Assembly (NCBI RefSeq): GCF_019112545.1
Contig: NW_025064894.1
Location: forward strand, 111,669-175,668
DNA: 64,000 nt
Direction of reading: 5' to 3'
Origin: Guyanagaster necrorhizus
Taxonomy: Eukaryota; Basidiomycota; Agaricomycetes; Agaricales; Physalacriaceae
Positions within the stretch are counted from its first letter, which is position 1. Each line of letters starts with the position of its first letter. The notes under the pieces are model-generated. The model had not been told where the DNA came from, searched no databases, and was given only the letters and a program-made list of their open reading frames with translations. The translations under genes and the position numbers were made by a program. Positions 10,043 to 21,241 of the stretch are shown here, piece by piece.

Positions 10043-13000
10043 GTCGTCCGAGAACAATCAAAGGAAAGGAACATTGAGAGGGACAAGCCAAGTGCGTCCT
10101 TTATCTGAATGAATGCCGAGGCTCCCGTGAGATGACCAGTTAGGCCGGCGTAGTCGATCTCGAATGGCCACTGAAAGAATTGCCCATGTGTACATCTGCA
10201 ATGAATGGCCATGTGGTGATGTATAAAAACCTGGATGTGGTACGAGTTTCTGCTTCGTACCTCCGTGTCGCTGGCACAGGAATGCTTCCAACACATAATG
10301 CTAAACAGACGCGTCCGGGGAATATGACTTCCCAGTGCCACAGCTAAATATGTAGCTAACCTTTGGTAAGTTAACTTGACAAACGCCAATAATAACGTAG
10401 AGATTCGTGAGAAAATGGTGGCTGACAAGAGTTTCGCGATCAGAATCTGTTTTAATTTCTCGGACAAAATGAATCGACATCTGTTCAGTCGAGACAGAAA
10501 TAATTAGATCCATGGAACGGTACCTAAATGAAAATGTCAGACGTGCTGTTGGACTTTGAGAGAAAGATCACGTACTGCCGCGTTTAATTATAGGCGAACA
10601 GAGTCGCGGCAAGTCTACATAACCGTATGCGCTTCGAGAAACTAAGTATGTCCGAGTGCAAACGCGTTTGGTTCACTGTACGTATGAGGCGTGGTATTAC
10701 TCTCTTGTCGGAGTACATGGACAGTGGAGACGCCTGGAAAAAGGGACCGAATTTCGAACCAACCGCAGCGCAACATGGTTATGTATGCGTCGCAAGTATC
10801 TCGAGAGAAACAGAAGTCATCTCACAGCCGTGTGACTGAATCGCCTCGAAATGATGACCTCCGTAGGTCTGCTGGTGGACAGTACCTAAGGAAACGACGA
10901 CGCTGCGAGATCACCGACGGGTATTTCAATGTTTACGGAATGAGCAAGCTTTCCAGCCTCATGCTACCAAGTATTGCTGAATGTTTGAAGGACACTATAG
11001 GCTAATCCTTGGAACGGTCGTAGACGGAATAGTGGCCGACCGGAAATTGAAGCATAAATAGGCAGTAAGGTCGTTGCCGCCTCTCGGACCAATGGAAAAC
11101 TTCGGAGTTTTCTGTCTGCTTGATACTGAGCAGGTGCTGAGTTCCTAGATAGCTTTCTTGAGCCCCGTTGGTGCCCTTGGCGGCGGGTAAGATGTTGTTG
11201 ACCATCATGGTGGAAGACAAAGTGCAGCCACATGGTTGCATCAGATCTTGGCCATACACCACCATCATCAAGTCAAGTGTCGCCCTTGCTGCATTTATGC
11301 CTAAAGGCTTTCATCAGTCCTGTCTGTCGTCAGAATGACGAATTAGTACCTGCGGTCGACCGCGAGCATTTATGTGGTGCGGCACGGTTTTCCCATGAAA
11401 AAGCATTCCGTTTCATGTTGACATTTAGTGCTGTCCGAAAAAAAGTTCGGCGGTCGACGAGCGTAGAATGTCCTATTGACCTACTCGGGGCGGCCCCGAG
11501 CACTGCGCACTCAGATCTGGGCATGAAACGCTCACCTCCCTCGTGAAAATCCGCCGAGCCATGATAAGGCTCGGGACCATTGAAAAGATAATCGCGCGGG
11601 CCAGCTGAGTACGTGTCTGGTTATATTCATATTTTGTGTGAATGAATGGCGAGAACAGCTCAACCGCGTTTCAATTGCTCGAACCTTCCGACACTCCCAT
11701 GCAGATCCAAACCTGGAGCTGTGACAGAAACAACTGATGGTAAGGGTGGCTCGCCATATCGCTGTTGTCGCAGATCTTTCCTTGTTCAGCGATGGATACA
11801 CTAGCCTATATCCTTATTCCACCGGTCTTTAACCCGCTTGGCAAAATCCTCGGACTGACCCGTCACTGTTAGAATCTATAGGCGATCGCGTACCCCAATA
11901 CCCGACAGGTCCAGTGTGTCGGCCGTTTGAGCACATGTATAGAATCGGAGGTGTTGTTGGGATCACGGTAAACAATGTTAGCGGTGCGCCGACAATCCCA
12001 AATTACGAGTCTCTTCTAAAGTATATGTGCTTTACAGCTCAGCTTGTTGGCCGACATAGACAACTGCAATTCATGCATTCTGATGTGTTTCTTTGTAATA
12101 TCACATATCAGTATGCCTCCCAAACAACGCAAGCGGATGATATCTCCCAAGGTCGTCCGTGTTAGTGCTGGTTCCACGGATCACGGAATCCAGGGACAAG
12201 TTGCGTATGTAGGTCCATTTGTTGCTTTGTCTTCGGTGGCTGAGATGTAAATTTTTGTCAAATAGATTCCTCGCCCCAAAGGGCCACAATATCCTACTTG
12301 GTATCGGACTTCGATACGGAGACATTAACTATTTCCGTTGTCCCACACGCGTATGAACACTAATGCCACTATTCAGTATTACTGTTCTTTCAAAGTCATA
12401 TCGCACGATCACAACATCCAGCCTTATGTTGATTGGGGTTGATAGCAGTTCACACCGTGTCTTGCATTTATTGCGTACACGTTTCTCCTTGGAGACAATC
12501 ATCATCAACGCCGGTAACAGAGAGACAGAGGAGTTTCAACTTTGAGAGTCGGGGTCCTCGCGTATGATCGCTACGGGTTACGCCTGCGAATACTTATCTG
12601 CAATTCGACATGCCAGGTCCTAGCCGATCTTGTTACTCTTGCTTGCGGCCGTGAGGACTGTGCCGGGTCCTTGGACCTGTCAAGGGTCTTCCGAGCAATC
12701 CTGTAAGTCCTAGATTCTTGTTCGACCTCGTTTTCGTACTTGCCTGGCGCATATATTTAGATGACGTGGGCGGCATGACCGAATGGAGATGAATGCCTCG
12801 TGTTTGTTTTCCCCGGAAGTGTATCGATGATACTTTGGCACCTTCAAGCCAGGTTTCGGGTGAACACATCACACTTGCCTCGGCTGAAGCAAGCGGTGTA
12901 GCAGCGTCAAGTTATATAAGGGGCTTCCGAGGTCTCTGAAATTTGTTTGCCTTCAGTGCGCAGGATTTGGAAACTTTAGTAACGATCGGAATCTGGAGAA

Positions 13001-13152
13001 AAGATCTCGCGTAAGAGGACTTCAACAGGTCGTGACCCATTTTCACACTATAGTACCCTTATAAGTCACTATTGTCGTCACGGCATTTTGTTTCCTCCCT
13101 CTCCCTTGTCTTTCGGGCCACGATCTGTGGTTCGCCTCCGCTGTTGTTGTTC
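10043..13152. other. 3.1 kb without a supported gene
   Basis: Only short, overlapping, unsupported frames occur on either strand (for example around 10690-11005 and 11002-11271). No family motif, repeat border or RNA gene was recognised. A TATA-like TTATATAAGG near 12911-12920 could belong to the gene starting at 13153 or to an unannotated transcript. Confidence 0.4.
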
Positions 13153-14118
13153 ATGGTCGGCAACGCATCTGGATATGCATATACAGGAGTGAAGCCTTAT
13201 GCGAGGCCCACTATTGTCATCGGTGTGGCAGACAAGGTGAGTGTTGCCCTCTCTTTTTCATTGGTATCTAATCGATTGGCGCTCTAGGGGCGTGTAGTCG
13301 GCTCCACCCTCTCTCCCATACCCAAGAGGCGGGATGACGAGGATGTCTGTTGCCCGCGCCACACTCGTACGAAATCGATACGTCCATTACCCCCAATACC
13401 AAAGCCCACCCCCGGGATCCGACGCCTTCCATCCCGGCCTTTACCTCCCTTTCCTCCTGTGCCCTCCATAACCGTCGTCCCGGCTACTCCCTCGTCTAGC
13501 CCTATTTTTACGCCCAAAACGAATAACAAAACAGCCGAAACACCTCTTCTTCTAACTCCCGCTTCCCCTGTATCTCGACCGCCCAAGTTGGTCGTGCTAA
13601 CATCTCCTGATGCCCTAAAGCCGTCCCACCGAGATTCACAATGCATAACACCCCTCACACCCTCCATTCCCCAAGCTCCGACACCCACAACAGCCCGACG
13701 GAAACGGCTGTCGAAACTCCGGCGTCACCTTGGTGAGACGATCCCAGAAGAGCTCGTGTCCGGAAATAACCTCCTTCCCCCGATGTTACGTTCATCTGAG
13801 CTCGACATCGAAAAAATCAGCGTGTCCCACTCTGAGTTGTGCTTCGCACAATCGATAAAGTCGCTGGGTTCGACGGATTCGAGTAGTGTGAGTACGAGTG
13901 AGGACAGTGAGGGGTTGGACACTCTGGAGGATGATGAGGATGAGGACATCGATGTGGTGGTAGCTGGAGATGTAGACGAAGATGAGTGGTTCCAAGGGGC
14001 TGCTTTCAGGGCTGTACAGCCGCGACGGTATAGCCGGCGGTGGTATCTAGAGAAAGGCGGGAAGCGGTGGGAGGATACTGACTATACGGATATTCTCAGT
14101 CGTCTGAGGTCTCTGTAG
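13153..14118 (+). CDS. Hypothetical Pro-rich protein with acidic C-terminal region
   Basis: Two exons (13153-13236, 13288-14118) give 304 residues, joined by a 51 nt intron with a consensus GTGAGT donor at a phase-0 boundary. The N-terminal half is rich in Pro, Ser and Thr, with basic patches (RRKRLSKLRR). The C-terminal third is strongly acidic (LEDDEDEDIDVV) and ends in an aromatic and basic tail (RRWYLEKGGKRWEDTDYTDI). The tail looks like a conserved structured or docking element. I do not recognise a named domain. An intracellular, perhaps nuclear, protein is plausible from composition, but this is inference. Confidence 0.65.
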
Positions 14119-14343
14119 CCTTTCAATCGTTGTTGCATTTTTTTTTTGTTTTGGATCAGCAAGCTGTATATTCTGGGCATTATTCATTCACTCATACCTA
14201 TGTTGTATTTTGTATTACATCCTGCTCTGACGACCCACTTTGAAACTATTTCAAGGTAATCAATTATCACCTGTAGTAACTTACCCTTTGATAATGCTCT
14301 AGATTTGACTAGCGGAAGTAGCTAGTTTGATCTCCTGTGGGTA

Positions 14344-14641
14344 GTGCCCCTGCAACGGACTAAACCGCTTCAAGAATTGAGCCTTCAGGGAAGGCGGGGA
14401 AGTCGATTTGATGTACGAAACTCTTCCTGGAAGGTCAGATTGAGATTTGGGTTTATGTTTGTACACTGGCAAAGAACTTGAATAGTGTGTTTTTCCGAAT
14501 AGACTTCTGTCCTAAATAATGCCAATACCCAGCCAGTTGCTATGGAGAAGCTTATGTACCATGTCTTGGTCTTGGAACCGAGCCTCGCCTCCTCAAGTAA
14601 ACATAGTGCCTTGCGAACCCGGTTTAGTCCGTCAGGGACAC
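14344..14641. mobile_element. Candidate MITE-like element with ~24 bp terminal inverted repeats
   Basis: The ends carry matching inverted sequences. Left, GTGCCCCTG then ACGGACTAAACCG (14344-14367); right, the reverse complement of GTGTCCCTG then ACGGACTAAACCG (ending 14641). They differ by one substitution and a 2-nt indel. The 298 bp interior has no coding capacity. This suggests a non-autonomous DNA transposon relic. I could not identify a target-site duplication, and only one copy was noticed in the window, so family membership is unproven. Confidence 0.4.
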
Positions 14642-14788
14642 CGCGCTAGAGAATATTGGTTGTAAGGAGAGTTGGGTAGTCAGTTGGAGGAAAGGTGCAG
14701 GGTGAATTAACATTGCATGGACACGCCGAGACTCCCATGGTCCAGAGAATAAAAAAAAACAATGGAACTACGTAAAATCGATGAAGGG

Positions 14789-14817
14789 ATTCAGGTTTTT
14801 CGGCCGAAAACCTGAAT
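14789..14817. repeat. Palindrome with 11-bp perfect arms
   Basis: ATTCAGGTTTT pairs with AAAACCTGAAT around a 7-nt loop (TCGGCCG). It could form a hairpin in RNA or DNA. It lies in non-coding sequence about 560 bp upstream of the cysteine-rich gene. Confidence 0.7.
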
Positions 14818-15322
14818 AGCAATTCGGAGTTGGACCACGAGCAGCGCGTAACTTGAACACTTTCCAGTATCACCATAGCATCCTGTTTCTTTTTTTTTTT
14901 TCCCGGTCATAGAGGAAGCCAAAAGTCATGATTTCAGGTCTCGTAGATTCATTACTTCGCCCCACTGCCGGTCTCGGAACTGGCTAGTTATGAGTAAACA
15001 ATGAGTCGTAGGTTGGAGTGAAGCTTATACCCATGTGAGTATCAGTGAGTAATCAACTCGTAATCGCTAACAGCTCCAAGATTGGCAGTAGGATGGAGCT
15101 CGTTCTATCTGACACTGAGAATGAGTTCAAACATTCTTGTCGAGGAGAGAAAGAGGAAAGCTCGAGGAAGCATAGCCACTGGGCGGAAATGCTAACGGAG
15201 ACACCGACGTCACTGAGGTTTGGGTGAACAAACCAGTGAGCAAGCCGCGGGCTCCTGCTTCTGCGCCTGCGCATCGCACGTCAACGGATCTTACCCAACC
15301 AGCAAAAGGGGGGGGCTGGTAC

Positions 15323-15329
15323 TATAAAA
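15323..15329 (+). promoter_or_regulatory. TATA box (TATAAAA) of the cysteine-rich gene
   Basis: A consensus TATAAAA lies 49 bp before the ATG at 15378, a spacing consistent with a short 5' leader. A strong, focused promoter is inferred. Confidence 0.6.
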
Positions 15330-15377
15330 CGCAGCTCTTTCCTTCCATCCGTCTGTCCTTCATCTCTATCCTCAACT

Positions 15378-15807
15378 ATGGGCGATAATGGAGGTGATAT
15401 TTGTGCTCTGTTATGTTGCGGTCTCTGCTGTATGTCTTTCCTTTTCTTCCTATCTTGCAGCGTAACATGAACTAAAATCTTCACAGGTACCGCAGGAGGC
15501 ACGGCTCTGAGCTCTTGGTCTATACAAAGTGCGTGTCTGCTGAAGTCTCGGTGCTTCTCATCTCAGCACCTTCACAGAGACCTGGGGGGCTAATGGCTGT
15601 TGTTGCTGCTGCACCGGTAACGGACAAGCTGGATGCTGCGGATCATGCTGCGACAAGTGTTTCAATGAGGACGACTTCGACGAGCAGACCAAGAAGGACT
15701 CTACCAACCAACAAATGCAGCCTGCACAGCAAATGTATGTCCCGGATGCTAGTGCTTCTGAGCCGCCAGCTTCAATACCTGGTGCTAATAAAGACACAGA
15801 AGCATAG
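15378..15807 (+). CDS. Small cysteine-rich protein
   Basis: Three exons (15378-15429, 15487-15528, 15578-15807) give 107 residues. Cysteines cluster at the N-terminus (ICALLCCGLCC), in a run of five (NGCCCCCTGNG) and in AGCCGSCCDKCF. This is followed by an acidic segment (NEDDFDEQ) and a Gln/Pro/Ala-rich tail. There is no signal peptide. The hydrophobic, Cys-dense first half suggests membrane attachment by S-acylation or metal binding, but neither is shown. Similar small Cys-rich proteins are, to my knowledge, widespread and uncharacterised in Agaricomycetes. The last junction is fixed by keeping the TWGANGCC frame open; the other frame at the same acceptor gives a Cys-free Ala-rich product. 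A TATA box sits at 15323. Confidence 0.72.
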
Positions 15808-16113
15808 CTGAATGTCTTCGGTGAGATTTTCATACTGGAAGTTTAGCCTCATCTGACAGAAGCCAAGCTGGACCCTGGTCGCGCGTTATTCCTTGCTATA
15901 CGACGTAGCATATTATACCCAAAAATCGCATTTCATACGTCAGTTCTATTAATGAGGAACTGCTACAATACCGTAGGCTAAAAAGGTGAGTTCAGGGACA
16001 AAGGAAGAAAAACGATACAACATGTGTCGATGGCCCTAGACGCCATGTATAATACACAAGAAACAAAGCTGTCAAAGAAAACAAATAATTCAAATCCAAA
16101 ATCCACCCTACCC
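15808..16113. other. Convergent 3' spacer
   Basis: Tail-to-tail spacer between the cysteine-rich gene and the Zn2Cys6 regulator. Nothing beyond probable 3' ends is visible. Confidence 0.4.
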
Positions 16114-19100
16114 TTACCGAGGGTCATCCAAAATCCCATAATTATGCATGAAATACGACCATCGGTCATCGAGCATTGCCGGTTCATTCATATTGAGAGT
16201 TGGATAATCCGTCTGTGAAGTTGAAGTTGACGTGTTATACAACAAGGCCTGAGGACCGGGCATTTCGTGGAACAAACCGTCCCATCCAGCTGACAAGTCA
16301 GCAAACGTCGTCGGGTGTTCCGGGTGATGCAGCAGTGTCTGCAGAGACGGTGGGAGGTGTCCTGATTCGGACATGGGTGTAATCAGTGGTGGTAGGTTGA
16401 CGGTAGTATGGAGGGGTCTTTGGGTGTGAGAAGGTAGGTATGGTGGATCCGAGTGGGATCGTTTGGGTGGGACTGAGAGACCCTGAGGATCCGTCTCGGT
16501 GGGTTGTATCACCGTCGGTCGCCCAGCAAATATCGAGATATCATCTTCAGCACTTGAATCAGAGAAACGAAGCACGCCGGAGTCACGTCGAGTCTGGCGG
16601 GCTTTCTGCAGCATTGGCTCCAGGACAGGCTGTTGGAACCAAGTCGTCGTCAGATGGAGTCTATGTTCAGATGAGGGGCGGGACTAACCAGTGCACGTGC
16701 AGCACGAGGGCTCGTGTCAGCAGCGCTCCTGAACATCGTGCATGATGCCTCGAATTCTTCCAGGGCAGTAGGCTCGAGGTTCATATGAGCGCCTCGGATC
16801 GCAACAGTTCCAACCACCACCTATGGGCACAGTAAGGTTACGATAGGACATATAGGACGAAGAAAGCTTGCCGCTGCTGTAAACGCAAAAGACCATATTC
16901 TCCACACTCTAGCGCATAGTAATGGCTTTTTCATAAACTGTATGCGCGTGTCCTGCAGAACGACACAAGCACTCTGATAAGCGGCAATTACCGATTTCGC
17001 ATGAGGGCTTAACAAAGGATTCGTGGGATTTTCGGTCATTGCTTGCGTGAAAAAGGCTCGATGGAGGAAGAGAAGCACTACATTTAGATATATGTCAACA
17101 TGAAACGATCACAAAGATACGTTGTCGGTATGAACTCACTTAGCTCCTTATAATGAGAACGTACAAACATTTTCATTGACAAGGGCGTGGAGTCTTCCGA
17201 CATGTTATCGGACGAACGGGGTGAAGCAAATTCCCGTATTCTTTGGTCTAGCTCGAGTATGCTCTCATACGACGGGGGTTTTACAGCCAGACTGGCCTTT
17301 ACGACATGGACAAGGCATTCGCGACTCGCTTTGAAGCCCCAAATGCCGACTACAAGGAAGCTTCATTATATGCTGGCATGTCCGAGAACGATTAGGCGAC
17401 TTACAACCCAAAGGAACCTCCCCTTGTTGAAAGTTACTCTCTTCCTCGGCAGTAGGAATCTTACAATCTATGAATCCAGACAAAATGACGGGCGGACGTC
17501 CCGTCACCAAGCACTGTTCCGGTACTTGTTCAACTCCATATACCTCTAAATGGAATGTCATACCTGCCAAAGACTACCAGCGACGAGGTTCCAGAAATAC
17601 ACACGCCGGTCGTAGGCCTCTTTGCCTTCAAAACCCCACATAGAAGGATCGATATCTGATCAAGGGTAAGCTATGTTACCAACTTGATTCTTGATTCTAA
17701 AGAGACAGACATACGACATCCGATCTATACCAAAAGCAATGTTCATTAAATTACACCACATGAATGAATGTGCGGAGAATGAAATGACCCACCCTCAACG
17801 CAACCTGAGATGCAAGACAGAGCAACGCATATGATCGCTCCAGGTTGCTCTCTTTACCGCTCATGCCATTATATATACTCATTAAATGCAATACCTAGGT
17901 CACAATGTGAATATCGTTGCTGATATTATGGATGATGGAATATACCTTGATAGTAACGATAGATTGTTCTGGCAACACAGGTTGCAACGCCAGCGCTGCC
18001 TGTGCTAGCTTATCGTAATGTTGAGCTTCAAGATTATAAGGAGGTAGTTTTAAATCCACCAGGGCCCCAATACCAAGGACGCTCAGCATCAATGCTAAAT
18101 CGTGCGGCACATACTCGATATCCTTGTGTTTATATACGATGTAGATCAACTCTTTTATTTGCTGAGCGGAGACGATCTGGAACATCCATGACAAGTGTTC
18201 CAGAAAGATATCGGCAAGCTCCAGGGCGCGCTCGATGGGCGGTAAGAACGATTCTATAGAAGCCTGTGTGCTGGCTATAGGGAGCATTTGTGGAGTGAAG
18301 GGGAATGATCGACAAGACATATTTATCTGCGGAGACAGATAGGACGCGTCGAGTTCGGGAAGAGAAGAGGCTTGAGGATTTTGCTTCTATAGTAGGCGTT
18401 TTATGTTGAGCGTTGGAGGCCAAAAATGAAGTGCCGCTCACATTAAGTAGGCTCTGACGTCGATAGGGGTTACCAGGTCAGAGAACTTGATAGAGAAAAG
18501 CAGATATATGCTAACCTCTGACCCTCCAGATGGCCCAAAGAAACGGTTCCAGCCATCCTGGTCAATGTAGAGCGTTCCAAGAGCATCCAACGGCACCGGG
18601 GAATCTTCGTCCATTTCTTCCGCCTCCTCTTTCACACTATTCAAGTTTGATGGTTCTTCTTCGACTTCCTCGTCCTTGCATTTCACCAGAAGTGGGTGAG
18701 GGCTGTCCGAAGTGGCACTATAGACGATAGCTATAGCATCTTCCAGCGAGTGCATACGGTCTTCCAATTTCTTCAGTGTGTTTTGGAGATGTTCGGTCGC
18801 AGCCAAGACAAATCTATACAGACATGAACCAAGAATAACTAGAAAGTAGCAGCAGTGCGCACCTGCTGCCCTGCCCCGGAGGTACCGTCCCTGCAGTTCG
18901 TCACTGTCATGCGTATTGACCGACAATGGTCCCAACTTACCATTCGGGCATAAGGACGCGCAGCCTCGCTTGACGCATGTTGAACACGGCACCATCCTAT
19001 CGCATCGAATTTTCAGGCGACGACATTCTGTATCACCGACGTTGGTTTCCAGCGACGTATCCATATGAACGAGCGACCCACCTGCACAGGCAATTTCACC

Positions 19101-19297
19101 CCTGTTAGAGATCGTACATGTGAACATACACTCGTCGGCTTTGGAGAAACGATTCAGAGGTACCTTATACGCTTGTTGGCCTTGCTGTGGGGTCTTCCTT
19201 GGGATATTGCGACTGCGTCGTCCCCAGACGTGTAGCTATTGGCCTGTCCGGGGGATTTGGTCGATTCTCCCTGTTTGTAGGGATGGTAACCAGACAT
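16114..19297 (-). CDS. Zn2Cys6 fungal-specific transcription factor
   Basis: Fifteen exons join to 798 codons: 19297-19164, 19101-19082, 19027-18941, 18890-18863, 18813-18516, 18453-18442, 18384/18386-17946, 17894-17793, 17724-17715, 17655-17564, 17513-17405, 17349-17140, 17077-16872, 16820-16689, 16629-16114; the seventh exon is best read from 18386. The start is MSGYHPYKQGEST. The binuclear cluster (about residues 48-76) has C-x2-C-x6-C-x5-C-x2-C-x8-C spacing (ACAECRRLKIRCD...PCSTCVKRG) and is split by an intron. A short coiled coil follows (TEHLQNTLKKLEDRMHSLED), then an acidic linker and the fungal transcription-factor middle region (MSGKESNLERSYALLCLA, SLWQ...GRPPVILSGFIDC). The C-terminus is a Ser/Pro-rich tail. 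It is a DNA-binding regulator with unknown targets. One intron (16871-16821) has a GC-AG border, and exons of 10 and 12 nt occur. Confidence 0.87.
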
Positions 19298-21241
19298 CGC
19301 TGCTCAAGAAATGGCAGAGAAGGGTGGGATAGCGTTAAATGTGCCAGAGAAAATACAAGCGTGATGGGCGACCAGGAGAGTGTGTGGATTTCATGCAGGT
19401 TTACGGAGAGAAGTCAAGAAGAAAGTTATCTTATCATCCCATAAAAGGAAAGTCCTAACTCCGATTGCACACAGTCATTTTCTAATGGAGCGTCCGCGTA
19501 TGGCGTGCGACTCTGTGGGACACGGTTACTCATCCATGCTGCGGGCCCTGCTGCGATCAATTTTTTGCAAGCGTCGACAGGCATCCACCTATGAAATTAC
19601 GTAACCACCCTTCTTCCAACTATTTCTAGGCAATCTGAAGCCTATTGTGTGGTCAAGGCACAGCTATACCTGCGGCCCGATTACATTATGAGAGAAAACT
19701 GCAATTTTTGGCGGAATCCATCCTAATGCTACGGAACTTACATGGAAACACTCTCCGTGTCAATAAAATGCTTCATGGAGTTCGCTCGATTAATTCTTTT
19801 GAATCTTCTCTGCCGGGATACTGATTTCGTGACCTCGTCAGAAACACCCTGAAATTTGCTATTTCTACCGCGTCTTCCCAGCAGGACCTCGCGGGCCACT
19901 TCCCTAGAAGGATTCCCAAAAGTCTTCGACAATTCGAGTCAGCTTAGCGGTAGAAACGGATGGTGACATGATTTACCTCCCCCCCAGCACTAAGCGCCTA
20001 CAACCCTGCGCCACTGCTGCGTGCAGACGACCTTAATCTTTTCCCTCATAAGGTCTCGATCCGCATGACACGCATAACCCAGTGCTGGTGTACTAGATTT
20101 TCGACAATTTTGACGGCACCGGCACAAGTCGCTTTCTGCGTGAATGATACTATTTCTGATGTGCTTTCAGCCTTTCAGACTAAATTATTGTGATCGGTAT
20201 CCAGGAAAAGTCAATGCCGGATACCTCCGGAATATTTCCGTTACTCTATATAGAATAAAATAGGTTTAAAGTTTCAGGAAGCTCGGGAAGGACCATTTTC
20301 CGTTTCAATTGCTTTGAGCTGTCCCGGCAATTGAATGGAAATTTTCTCCCGTCGTATCCCTTAAAAATTTTGTACATATGATACTGTATATATATTACAC
20401 CTAACTGCAAAAATCCCGGAGGGAAAAGGTAAGGAAATGCACCCACGGCAGCGGATTTTCCAACTCTACGGGCCGACTGATGTTGAAAGGCAGACATTGT
20501 ACCTCATTGTTCCCAGCGACCCCCAGTGGTCTCACGATTTCAGGTCCACGGACGGCCGCACCGTAACCATGGAATAACCTCCAACATTAATCGTCATTTT
20601 GTCTCCGAAAAACATACATCCGGCCCAACTAGATCTTGTACTAAGCAGTACCATGAGGCTGTCCACCTGGGACAGAAAACCATCTCCTGGCCTCAGTTCA
20701 TATACCATGGAAAGGATACCGACTTAAGCACATGAACTACTGGTAATTATGTAAAGTATCTCCAGCCACGAACAGGGCGGTATCGCGTGGCCCGCGGGAT
20801 TCATCTAATGGTTCTGGCATAAGCAGTTATGTGGACTGTATGACAGCTCTGGCTCGGGGAGATGATTAAAGTCCCGAAGGAATATCTCGATCTTTCTAGC
20901 GAGACCTTTTCGAGAAGATGGTAGTAAAATATCCTTGACGATTGAATATTGAAATACCAAAATGATCTTACGTCGCGAATCGTGAAATTCCTCGCGACTT
21001 TTGAGGAGAGGACGTGGCAGTGCTCTTGCCGTCAAGCCGGTAATAATTACCTCATCAACAAGGGAAAAATAGTACACAAGCGCCTACAAGTTCACACACT
21101 GTGCTCCATAATCGTCCTCCGGCGAGCAAGTTATGCGACATTGAAAGCCTCTCAAATCTGTACGTATCCAGGTCCTATCTAATTTAATGTGTCTGGTTGA
21201 AGCAATTCCAGAATTTAAACACAAATAGCTCGAAGGTCGCC
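19298..21241. other. 1.9 kb upstream region between divergent genes
   Basis: Head-to-head region between the Zn2Cys6 gene and JIP5. A minus-strand frame at 20246-20497 begins MSAFQHQSARRVGKSAAVG but has no supporting domain or splice partner, so I do not call it. The length is compatible with a large regulatory region for the transcription-factor gene. Confidence 0.4.

Larger units (their letters stand above)
14119..15377. other. Intergenic region with MITE-like element and hairpin
   Basis: No supported coding exon. It holds the inverted-repeat element at 14344-14641, the palindrome at 14789-14817 and, at its right end, the TATA box of the cysteine-rich gene. Confidence 0.5.

Noticed and set aside
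20246..20497. 83-codon minus-strand frame with a plausible start
   Set aside because: No homology recognised and no exon partner found; could be an unrecognised first exon but cannot be supported.
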